Virus record (IMG/VR): IMGVR_UViG_3300042462_000039 | Span: 1-29,201 of that record | Direction: 5' to 3' (one strand) | From: a virus | DNA: 29,201 nt | Translations under genes and position numbers: made by a program | Notes under the pieces: model-generated | Told to the model about the DNA's origin: nothing | Databases searched by the model: none | Seen by the model: the letters and a program-made list of their open reading frames with translations, nothing else | Shown here: in pieces, positions 20,286 through 27,800 of the stretch | Layout: each line of letters opens with the position of its first letter | How positions within the stretch are numbered: the first letter of the stretch is position 1

Positions 20286-20987
20286 ATGAAGTACACAAAT
20301 TTAATTTATGGTTTAAGAGACCCAAGAAATGATGTATATAAATACATTGGTAAAACTACTGTTGGAGTTAAAAGACCGCTTATGCATTTAAGAAAGTCGC
20401 ATAATATTCTTGTTAATAAATGGATAGATGAATTAAAAGAAATTAACCTTTCCCCAATTGTTGATATAATAGAAAATAATGTGTCTTTAGAACAATTGTC
20501 AAATAGAGAGAAGCATTATATTTATTATTATTCAGGTATTTCAGACCAATTGTTTAATGGAGGAGAAAGTGCAATAGAAACTATATCAAAGCCTTCTATA
20601 CTTTCAGATACTGATATTAATTCTTTATACATTTCTTTTTTAAACACAAGAGAAATATATAAACTATTTAAATCTTCTACATCTTTTAGTGATGCCGTAA
20701 TAGCAAATGTTTTAGGGGTTGGTAGAAAAACAGTATATCGTATTAAAGAAGGCAACATAAAAATAAATATGGAAACTATATTTAAGTTGATTGTTTTTAT
20801 ACAAAAAGGAACTGCAGATGTTTTTGAACACTACTATTCAAATTCAAATGAATTTCAGGGCAAATATCCAGATTCATATGCAGATTTTATAAAAGAATGT
20901 ACAATTAATGATAGATTTTGCACTAAGTGGTTTACTTCATTTTATAATGAAATAACAACTAAAGATAAAAAATTATATGGGATATAA
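20286..20987 (+). CDS. GIY-YIG domain / helix-turn-helix protein
   Basis: A 233-residue protein and the only plus-strand gene. Residues 1-95 show the GIY-YIG fold: LIYGLRDP (Tyr8), YKYIGKT (Tyr20, Gly22, Lys23), Arg30 or Arg36 in a RPLMHLR helix, the catalytic-type Glu75 in NREKHYIYYY, and Asn91 in FNGGES. Residues ~134-172 carry an HTH: SFSDAVIANVLGVGRKTVYR, then IKEGNIKINMETIFKLIVFI, like phage repressor DNA-binding domains. The C-terminal 60 residues are unassigned. It stands alone beside palindromic operators, the place of a repressor in temperate phages, yet carries a nuclease fold. It may be a free-standing homing enzyme or a regulator using a GIY-YIG scaffold. Confidence 0.8.
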   Translation: MKYTNLIYGLRDPRNDVYKYIGKTTVGVKRPLMHLRKSHNILVNKWIDELKEINLSPIVDIIENNVSLEQLSNREKHYIYYYSGISDQLFNGGESAIETISKPSILSDTDINSLYISFLNTREIYKLFKSSTSFSDAVIANVLGVGRKTVYRIKEGNIKINMETIFKLIVFIQKGTADVFEHYYSNSNEFQGKYPDSYADFIKECTINDRFCTKWFTSFYNEITTKDKKLYGI

Positions 20988-21000
20988 TGTATAAAGGACT

Positions 21001-21044
21001 TTACTCAATACAATGAGTGAAATTACTCAATTGAATGAGCAAAA
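21001..21044 (+). repeat. Two 22-bp tandem repeats with palindromic cores
   Basis: Copies at 21001-21022 and 21023-21044 share 18 of 22 bases; each contains ACTCAAT-N3-ATGAG, a short inverted repeat. They lie 14 bp downstream of the GIY-YIG gene stop. They may be binding sites; no T-run follows on the plus strand, so they are not a standard terminator. Confidence 0.65.
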
Positions 21045-21072
21045 AAAGGGGGACAAATAGAAATAAGTCCCC
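21041..21072 (-). terminator. Second intrinsic terminator at the end of the leftward operon
   Basis: On the minus strand GGGGAC (21072-21067) pairs with GTCCCC (21054-21049) around a 12-nt loop. One C and then seven T follow. It backs up the terminator at 21115-21145 and protects the opposing plus-strand gene from read-through. Confidence 0.75.
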
Positions 21073-21114
21073 GTAAACCTGTTATGAATCGCTGCAAATA
21101 TAGTGTATTAAAAC

Positions 21115-21145
21115 AAAAACTGCCCTCCTTTTTAGGGGAAGGCAG
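21115..21145 (-). terminator. Intrinsic terminator after the metallopeptidase gene
   Basis: On the minus strand CTGCCTTCC (21145-21137) pairs with GGAGGGCAG (21128-21120), 9 bp with one wobble and an 8-nt loop, followed by TTTTTGTTT. It lies 18 nt after the last minus-strand stop codon. Confidence 0.85.
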
Positions 21146-21163
21146 AACCATACCAACAAACAA

Positions 21164-21433
21164 CTATTTACTGCCGTCTTGTAACGGCAAATGCTTACTA
21201 TTATCAACCCGTCTATAACCTTCTTTCCAAAGTATCTTAGTCAAAGTTATTGATTTTTCAACTATGGCATCTTCGTCGTCTTCTGCCCAAAGCAAGTGAG
21301 CAACTTCGTGAATAAGTATTTCTAAGTGTTTACGACCCTTCAGCCTTGAATCTATATAAATTTCACCGTCAGACCACGCTAACCCATGTACTTTCTCTTT
21401 ACCTAGCTTTTTATATGTAATTTTTATTTTCAT
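21164..21433 (-). CDS. Small HExxH metallopeptidase-like protein
   Basis: An 89-residue protein with HLEILIHEVAHLLWAEDDED at 36-55. H42-E43-x2-H46 is the zinc-binding HExxH motif, and an acidic cluster follows that could supply the third ligand. The fold is a minimal metzincin/ImmA-like core, strand GEIYIDSRLKG then helix. It is the last gene of the late operon and overlaps the 64-aa gene by ATGA. In other phages such proteins range from active peptidases to inactive scaffolds; target unknown. Confidence 0.75.
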   Translation of the reverse strand: MKIKITYKKLGKEKVHGLAWSDGEIYIDSRLKGRKHLEILIHEVAHLLWAEDDEDAIVEKSITLTKILWKEGYRRVDNSKHLPLQDGSK

Positions 21434-21624
21434 ACTTTTAGTTCTTCTAAGTCAGGTCTAATTAATTCCGTTACTTGGTATTTATAGCCGCCTCTAACCT
21501 TAGCTAGTGCCTTAGTAATTTCATCAACTATTAAATACATTTCGTTTAGTTTCTTAGCTAGTGTTTGTTCTTGTTGTAGTAAAGTCATTTTATTAAATCC
21601 TTTTGGTAGCTTACTTGTCGCCAT
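21430..21624 (-). CDS. Small hypothetical protein, 64 aa
   Basis: Starts MATSKLPKGFNKMTLLQQEQ followed by helical heptads (LAKKLNEMYLIVDEITKALAKV). The 'KLPKGF.KM..LEQE' style opening looks familiar from Bacteroidota phages. It is coupled upstream by TAATG and downstream by ATGA. Function unknown. Confidence 0.65.
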   Translation of the reverse strand: MATSKLPKGFNKMTLLQQEQTLAKKLNEMYLIVDEITKALAKVRGGYKYQVTELIRPDLEELKV

Positions 21625-22373
21625 TATTTATCAGTTTTAGTATGTGTTTTAGAGCAGGTCTTACATTGATACTGAACCTTTTTAACGCCAGTTGCTGAAA
21701 CTCTAGTTCCTTTTCTTACAAGTTCATCGGAACCACATTCAGGACAACTACCCCTGTCGCCACCAAATATAACCCCGTAATGCGTCTTGGATGGTATATG
21801 GTTAGATAGTTTCTTGTGTACCTTTTCAAGTAGTATTACGTCCATTTTGCAGTACTTAATCATTTTACCCATAGCTACAGGACACTTCTTTAAAACAATA
21901 TCAGTCCATAAACTGAAGTCTGTTTTAATCTTTTGCCCAATGCCTAAGAATTTACCTATGTAATCTAATTTATTAGAATTGAATTTAAACTTAGAACGTG
22001 CGACCTTTAATGTATCTATTGTAACGTATGTAGGGAACATTTCTATTTCGTGAAATAAACATCTAGTCCTTATCCAAGCTAAATCGAATTTGTCGCCATT
22101 ATGCCCTACTAATTCGTCTGCTTCGTTTGCTACCTTAACAAATGCCTGAAGCATCTTTTTGTCGCATTGCTTACTATCCCAGTTTAATGATTGTGTTTCT
22201 TTGTCGTCTTCCCACTTATAACAAATGCAAATTAAAGCCCGTTCTTTAATAATGTTCTGTGGACCAATTTGTAACTTGTACCCAGCCTGCCAAAAGAAGC
22301 CAATATTCGGTGCAGTTTCCACGTCAAAGTAGAGGCGTTTTCTTTTTGTTCTTAGTGTTGTTTGTTTGGTCAT
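21624..22373 (-). CDS. DEDDy 3'-5' exonuclease-like protein with C-terminal zinc ribbon
   Basis: A 249-residue protein. The RNase H-like exonuclease core is clear: YFDVETAP with Asp17 and Glu19, ELVGHNGDKFDLAWI at 87-101 with Asp94/Asp97, TIDTLKVARSKFKF, LDYIGKFLGIG, and KYCKMDVILL with Tyr174 and Asp178 (the DEDDy Y-x3-D). A zinc ribbon is fused at the C-terminus: C210-x2-C213 and C237-x2-C240. There is no polymerase domain. It could degrade host DNA or trim recombination ends together with the annealing protein, but it lies in the late operon after lysozyme, which suggests a late role. Confidence 0.85.
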   Translation of the reverse strand: MTKQTTLRTKRKRLYFDVETAPNIGFFWQAGYKLQIGPQNIIKERALICICYKWEDDKETQSLNWDSKQCDKKMLQAFVKVANEADELVGHNGDKFDLAWIRTRCLFHEIEMFPTYVTIDTLKVARSKFKFNSNKLDYIGKFLGIGQKIKTDFSLWTDIVLKKCPVAMGKMIKYCKMDVILLEKVHKKLSNHIPSKTHYGVIFGGDRGSCPECGSDELVRKGTRVSATGVKKVQYQCKTCSKTHTKTDK

Positions 22374-22383
22374 TGTTTGGTTT

Positions 22384-22989
22384 TTATGCGATAGATTGTA
22401 AAATCAAATCTGCTTCTGCTTCCCGTCTAGTAACTAACCCCTCCATTTTTTTATTTTCCCAAAGTCGTTTACTAGCTTCAACCTGTTCTGCAATTCCTTC
22501 GTAGTCCTGTTTAGCTACTAAATTAACAATAGCTTTCATTTCCTTTCGTGAATCCCCTTCTAATTTATTACCCCTGTTAAATACCATTGAAACCAAAGCC
22601 CCTTGAGTATCTTCGTTTAATGTTTCTAATTCAGGATAAATATCCTTTGTAAGTTTGTAGTATCTAGGCAACTGGGATTTAATAAACACTTCATAAGCAG
22701 CTAAATAAGGTATTCTAACGTTCATTACTTCGCCCTTCATCATAGGTACAACCTTTTCACCTTTAACCCCTATAAACCGCCTTAAAGCGTTTACAAAGTT
22801 TAAATTAATAACACCTGACCAATCCTTTAGAAATTGCTTTTCTGTTTGGTAGCCTAAATCATAGCCGAAGCCCACCGTAAGCCCGCTTTCTCCTTTAGGA
22901 TAAGTAGGTTTCTGTAGGAATCGTTCGTAGTATGATTTACTTCCTACCTCGTGCAATATTATAAAATCAGACGCTTTTTTGCTTATCAT
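22384..22989 (-). CDS. Endolysin, lysozyme-like
   Basis: A 201-residue peptidoglycan hydrolase. The frame opens at 23025, but the ATG at 22989 (MISKKASDFIILHEVG) overlaps the upstream small membrane gene as ATGA and puts the catalytic-type Glu14 near the N-terminus. The PKGESGLTVGFGYDLGYQ segment corresponds to the 'D..G..TIGyG.dlG' block of GH24/pesticin-like lysozymes. A later helix, DTQGALVSMVFNRGNKL, matches the 'al.slvfN.G' motif. No signal peptide, so release depends on a holin. Neighbouring genes are small membrane proteins, forming a lysis cassette. Confidence 0.85.
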   Translation of the reverse strand: MISKKASDFIILHEVGSKSYYERFLQKPTYPKGESGLTVGFGYDLGYQTEKQFLKDWSGVINLNFVNALRRFIGVKGEKVVPMMKGEVMNVRIPYLAAYEVFIKSQLPRYYKLTKDIYPELETLNEDTQGALVSMVFNRGNKLEGDSRKEMKAIVNLVAKQDYEGIAEQVEASKRLWENKKMEGLVTRREAEADLILQSIA

Positions 22990-23069
22990 AAACTCATTAT
23001 AAAATATGTCATTAATACACCCCAAATAAAACCAGCTACTTCAAATGCTAATCGTTCGTTGTCTTTCAT
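22986..23069 (-). CDS. 27-aa membrane peptide in the lysis cassette
   Basis: From the ATG at 23069: MKDNERLAFEVAGFIWGVLM then TYFIMSL and TGA at 22986. It has one transmembrane helix. Its ATG overlaps the holin-candidate stop (ATGA) and its stop overlaps the lysozyme ATG (ATGA), so it is translationally locked between them. It could be a holin partner or antiholin; unproven. Confidence 0.65.
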   Translation of the reverse strand: MKDNERLAFEVAGFIWGVLMTYFIMSL

Positions 23070-23272
23070 TTTGTAAATTTATCTAGTGAAGCTAAACCCA
23101 TGCAGCTACAAACAAGCCAAAATATAAGGTCAGCCAAATGTGAATCAATATTAACCTTAAACATAAAAGCCGAGAATAAACATAAAGCCCCAATAGTTGC
23201 TATTACCCTTTTATGGCTTATCGCTCCGTTTTCCCCTGCTAACATATTTTCTATAAATCCTTTAATACTCAT
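23066..23272 (-). CDS. Holin candidate, two transmembrane segments
   Basis: The ATG at 23272 (MSIKGFIENML) lies 1 nt after the upstream stop and is preferred over one at 23296, giving 68 residues. An amphipathic N-terminus is followed by helix 1 VIATIGALCLFSAFMF, a short loop and helix 2 ADLIFWLVCSCMGLASL. A KFTK tail ends it. The layout is that of class II-type small holins and lies two genes upstream of lysozyme. Role inferred from topology and context. Confidence 0.7.
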   Translation of the reverse strand: MSIKGFIENMLAGENGAISHKRVIATIGALCLFSAFMFKVNIDSHLADLIFWLVCSCMGLASLDKFTK

Positions 23273-23273
23273 T

Positions 23274-23810
23274 TTATAATTTTTTATAGTAACCAAATGA
23301 ATAAAAGTTAGTCGAAGCAGAAAGCGTAAATAAGGCGTTTGTAGACGTTTTAAATCCTAAGTTAACTCCTAACCCTACTTTGTTATCAAAGTGTCTTAAA
23401 TCGGCTAATATGCCTAAATAAACCTCATTCCTAGCCTTTTTCTCAAATGATATAGTATTATATATCATTTTCTCGCTTATTTGAGCAGTAAAACGCCTTC
23501 CAATAATTGAATTTCTACTTATTGTATCTAAAATAACAAACGAACTAGAATCGACCTTAATTGTATCAGAATAAACCTTAGTCTGTACATAATCTTGTAA
23601 AATGTGTATTGTGTCGTGTATTTCATCTATTTGGTATAAAGTGTCTAAAACGACAAAAGGGATGCTATTCCCTTTCTTGTAAAACGTTGTCGTGTCGGTC
23701 TTATAAACTGTGTCGGTCTTAACTATTACTACTTGATTTGTACTTGTAACATTGTTAGAAATAACAATAATAGCTACTATAATAAGTAAAGTAATAATTA
23801 AATCTTTCAT
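23274..23810 (-). CDS. Membrane-anchored protein, spanin-like candidate (DUF6808-like)
   Basis: A 178-residue protein with an N-terminal anchor (KDLIITLLIIVAIIVISNN) and a long Asp/Thr/Val-rich periplasmic-type middle with strand repeats (TDTVYKTDTTTFYKK, VLDTLYQIDEIHDTIHIL). The C-terminal 50 residues alternate like outer-membrane beta strands (EVYLGILADLRHF, KVGLGVNLGF, TLSASTNFYSFGYY). It lies in the lysis cassette and could bridge the inner and outer membranes as a unimolecular spanin. There is no lipobox. Similar proteins in Bacteroidota phages are described as DUF6808; the lysis role is inference. Confidence 0.55.
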   Translation of the reverse strand: MKDLIITLLIIVAIIVISNNVTSTNQVVIVKTDTVYKTDTTTFYKKGNSIPFVVLDTLYQIDEIHDTIHILQDYVQTKVYSDTIKVDSSSFVILDTISRNSIIGRRFTAQISEKMIYNTISFEKKARNEVYLGILADLRHFDNKVGLGVNLGFKTSTNALFTLSASTNFYSFGYYKKL

Positions 23811-24025
23811 CGGTTTTGCTTGTTTTGTAACTCAATAGCAAGCCTGTTAATCGTTTCTAAAATGTTGTCTAATTTCTTTGCTATAATATCGTCTTGCTTT
23901 TCCACCATTGAAACCCTTACTTCGAGTTCCTTTAGCTTTAAACTTACTTTAATATAAATACTAATTAGACCAATTAAAATAGTCAGTGCCTGACCAATTA
24001 AAAAAACGATTAAACTTGTTGCCAT
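23807..24025 (-). CDS. Small membrane protein with coiled coil, lysis-associated
   Basis: A 72-residue protein with an N-terminal transmembrane helix (SLIVFLIGQALTILIGLIS) and a coiled-coil cytoplasmic or periplasmic tail (LKLKELEVRVSMVEKQDDII, LDNILETINRLAIEL). The topology resembles XhlA-type or holin-accessory proteins in reverse. Its stop overlaps the spanin-candidate ATG by ATGA. It is part of the lysis cassette by position. Confidence 0.6.
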   Translation of the reverse strand: MATSLIVFLIGQALTILIGLISIYIKVSLKLKELEVRVSMVEKQDDIIAKKLDNILETINRLAIELQNKQNR

Positions 24026-24026
24026 T

Positions 24027-24413
24027 TTACAATACTTCTTCTTCTTCTTTAATAAATGTGATACCTGTTGTCCAATTTTCTAGGAAAGTAAAGTTTTCTA
24101 AACCATTTGCGTTAATAACTTCAATAGCTTTAAACTCAAACTCCTTTTCTCCTAGTTCCTTGATTTGTTCAGTTAGTTTTTTGATTCCGTCTTTAGTAAA
24201 TTTGTATTCGCCTTTGTCGTTAAGTAATAAACAGTCTTTATCGTCAACTTGTGCGTTATCTAAACGTAATTCCTCAACTTTAGCCTGATATTCCTCGTAG
24301 CTAGGTTTAACCTTTTCAAATAACTTGAATAGCTTTTTAGCTACTTTGGTTTCTTGACTGCCAATTACTGCGTTTAAATTAGCTACTAATGTGTTTAATT
24401 GTGTGTATTTCAT
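24027..24413 (-). CDS. Conserved hypothetical protein, 128 aa
   Basis: Helical protein: YTQLNTLVANLNAVIGSQET, KLFKLFEKVKPSYEEYQAKV, then DDKDCLLLNDKGEYKFTKDG and a C-terminal acidic EKEFEFKAIEVI...KEEEEVL. The pattern resembles DUF1617-type phage proteins, which are of unknown function. A strong candidate promoter (24427-24459) lies 13 nt upstream, making it the first gene of the lysis transcription unit. Confidence 0.6.
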   Translation of the reverse strand: MKYTQLNTLVANLNAVIGSQETKVAKKLFKLFEKVKPSYEEYQAKVEELRLDNAQVDDKDCLLLNDKGEYKFTKDGIKKLTEQIKELGEKEFEFKAIEVINANGLENFTFLENWTTGITFIKEEEEVL

Positions 24414-24426
24414 GTTATAGTTTTTA

Positions 24427-24459
24427 CAAATATAATTATATTATACTACTGCAACCAAA
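24427..24459 (-). promoter_or_regulatory. Candidate lysis-operon promoter
   Basis: TATATTTG (24434-24427) matches the -7 consensus. Upstream, TTTG (24459-24456) and TTG (24454-24452) give spacings of 21 and 17 nt. The ATG at 24413 is 13 nt further on. The sequence after the box, TAAAAACTATA, nearly repeats that at the adaptor promoter. Confidence 0.6.
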
Positions 24460-24785
24460 TTTAATTTATCCATACTCCAAGTATAAGCCGCTTCATTTGC
24501 AGAAGGGTCTGAATCCCAAGTTTGATAGTCTGCTCCATCCATAGTTAAATTACCGTCTACTAATTTTTCAGCATAAGCATCTATTACTAAAATATCAGTA
24601 GTAACTTCTTCGCCTGTAATAGGGTCAATAACTGTTTTAGTTTCTAAATGGCTTATTTCTTCACTTGAAATTGAGTAATAAAAAGTAGCTGAAGTACTTA
24701 AATTGTCATTAACTACATATAAGTTAAAGATTGTACCTAGTTTTTCTTGTCCGTTTTGCCACGAACTGATTGGTTGAATTTTCAT
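24441..24785 (-). CDS. Hypothetical protein after the tail fibre, 114 aa
   Basis: A beta-rich protein: KIQPISSWQNGQEKLGTIFN, DNLSTSATFYYSISSEE, a central DPITGEEVTTDILVID, and WDSDPSANEAAYTWSMDKLNL at the end. Directly downstream of the tail fibre by 16 nt, so it may be a fibre-associated or assembly protein. No catalytic motif; family not recognised with certainty. Confidence 0.6.
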   Translation of the reverse strand: MKIQPISSWQNGQEKLGTIFNLYVVNDNLSTSATFYYSISSEEISHLETKTVIDPITGEEVTTDILVIDAYAEKLVDGNLTMDGADYQTWDSDPSANEAAYTWSMDKLNLVAVV

Positions 24786-24801
24786 ATTATTTATTTTTTA
24801 T

Positions 24802-27800
24802 TTATACGTTTTGATACATTATATACCAAGCACTACCGCCACGTGATATAAGCTGAATGGTTTTATATGCTCCTAATGAAATACTAGTTGAACCTGAACC
24901 GCTACTTAATCCCATTATAACACCCCCTGAATGTGCTGCTATTGTTACCGCTATACCTGAACTATTTTTTATAAAATGAGTATTATTGTTACCCGTAGAA
25001 GAATACATAGTTAAAGTTTGTCCTGCCGCACCCGTAAACTCCCAAAAATAGAAAGAAGAAGTCATTGTAGTGCTAGATGTAAATGTTGTATTTCCTAATG
25101 CTAAAGCGTTTGTTTTAGTAATACCATTAACATCTAGTTTATATCCATTATCCGTTGTAGTTCCTACAAGTAAGTTTCCCCCCGATGTGATACGCATTCT
25201 TTCGGTATTGTTAGTACCAAATAATAATGGATAAGCTGATTCAGTTACCATACTAAATCCATAAGCAGCACCACCAGTTGCAAATAAACCTGTTCCACTT
25301 GAATTATCTACACCAAAATAATTATTCCCACCTGAATTTATAAAATTCATATAGGCAGCATTTGTTCCCGTTGTAGATTGTAACCATAATTGATTTGCGG
25401 CAGATGCTTTTGCTAAATGCAACAACACACTAGGACTGCTCGTGCCTATTCCTACATTGCCTGAACCTGTGATAGTCATTAAAGCATTTCCAATTAATGC
25501 ATTTGTTCCTTGTGCAGTTGATGCTGATAAAACAAATTTTCCTATTAAATCAGTAGTATTTCCACCACCGCCATTACTCCAAGCAAAGTTTCTTGAACCT
25601 CCACTATTATTATCGTAAAATTGAATTGAAGCAAATGCTGCTATACTTCCACCATTTCCTGCAATATCTAATTTAGAATAACCACTTGATGCACCTGATA
25701 CTCCTACACTACTAGAGAATGTAGCTGCTCCTGTGGAGGATAGTGTTAAGGCTCGTGTTCCAACAGTAGACCCAAGCGTTGCGTTAGTATTAAATCCTAA
25801 CGTAGGAGCACACATAATTCCCGTATTTGGACTAATAGCCCAAGTCAATATTAAACCTGCTGCTGAATAAGGACTTCTGCCTCTAATTAAAAATGGAGTT
25901 GAATTTGAAATTATTGTTAAATCACCATTACTGTTATCTGAACCAAACCTTCCCGTTCCGTTGACATCTAGCTTGTAGCCTGAATCTGTTGTAGTTCCTA
26001 TTAAGACATTCCCACTCACTGCTAATCCATTTGTAGGTGCTGCGGTAGATGCTGAATAACCTATTGCAGCGTTTCCATTGACTTGTAGTTTAGAGCCGAT
26101 TGTGGTTGTGTTTAGTCCCAAATCACCACTTGCATTAATTCTTATTTTTTCTAAATTACTTGCAATAAATATAATAGGTAAAGCTGCACCATCTCCACCT
26201 ATTTGTAAAACCCCATTATTATTTTTAAATATAAATCTATTTGTAGTTAAACCAGTATTTGAACCGCCATAGAATTCCATTACTGAAGTAGTATTTGTTC
26301 CACTTGGAGCAAATTGAAATACTGCATCTTTATTTCCCGAATTAGGTTGTATTAATACTTGAGTATATGCAGCAGCATTTGTAGGTTCTACAAATTTAGT
26401 TCCTGCAAAATTTATACCTTTTGTAGTACCTGTTGTTACAGTTAAAGTATCTTGAATATTTGCAGTACCACTTACTACACTATTAGAACCTAAAGTAATC
26501 AATGTACCACTATCTGTAATATTACTATTTCCTATTGTAGAAGCAGCAGTAAACTTAGGTAGGTAGTTTGTAGTACCCGTTCCCGTTACACCGCCTGTTG
26601 TTATTGCTACTCCGTTAACATAGTAATTACCCGTTACGTTTACGCTACCGCTTACATCTATTCTGTAAGTACTTGCAGCCGTAGCAAAACCAAAGTTCCC
26701 ACCATTGTAGTTTAAGTTAGTATCACCTAAAGAAGAAGAACCTACCGCAAAAGGAACTTTACCTGCCGTTAAACCACCGCCTTGCATCTTACTATTAAAA
26801 GTATTCCAATCTGTACTAGATAAATAACCGCTTGTTGTAGTAGTAGCTTGTGCTATTGAAATAACGTTAGAACTAATACTTAAAGGAGCAGTTGCACTTG
26901 TTATTCTCAAAGTGTAAGCCGTATCCCAATTAGCTGAATTATCTACTAAAGAAGTTCCCCACGCAGTACCTGTTGAAACCGCTATACCTGCTGAAGGGTA
27001 AACCATTGAATTAATAGTCCAAGTCCTATCTGCACTTAAATCGTATGTAGTTCCGTTTATAGTTATTGTTCTAGAAGTTGGTACACCACCTAAACCTGCT
27101 AAGGTATAAGTAGGTACGTTTAATGTTGCACCTATTAATGTAGAAGCACCGCTAGTTCCTGTTGTTGTTAATGTTAAAGCACTTTGATAAGCAGTTGAAT
27201 CAACTGTGCCATCAGCCTTTAAGAACTGACTTGATGTACCTCCACTCTTTACTAAAGTAGTTGCGTTTAATGTACCTATTATCGTTGCTGCGTTTCCGCT
27301 TCCACTTGTCTTGTTTATGTATAATCCTTCGCCAGCACCACCTTTAGTAATATTCAAAGCAATTCCGCTACCGCTTGAATGATTAATAGCGAAAGTATCA
27401 CTACCACCATTTGATGCAAAAGAACCTGTTGCTCCTGTAATAACATCAGCAGTCAAATTAAAAGTACCCAAATCAACATTTGCAGTTGCACCTGTATATG
27501 GTACAAACCCTGTTAATATCGGAAAGGTTGTCAAGTTTCCTGCTCCGTTTACATATTGTAAATTTGTTCCGTTGAATCCTATATTAATCGTTCCGCTTGT
27601 TGTTACAGGACTTCCTGTTATCGTTAAAGAATCGCCTGATTCAGTTAATCCTACACTTGTAACCGTTCCTACTGCACCACCTGACCTTTCCCACGTTGAA
27701 CCTGAATAAACTACATAATCGCCAACTATAAAAGCAATAGGACCAGCACCGAAGTTAACCGTACCTGCCACGTTACACAAATAAACATCACCAGCGTTAC

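Noticed and set aside
20528-20758. 76-codon minus-strand frame inside the GIY-YIG gene
   Set aside because: Antisense shadow within a protein that has recognisable domains.
22990-23025. Longer lysozyme start at 23025
   Set aside because: The 12 extra residues lie within the upstream 27-aa membrane gene; the ATGA overlap at 22989 and position of the catalytic Glu favour the shorter form.
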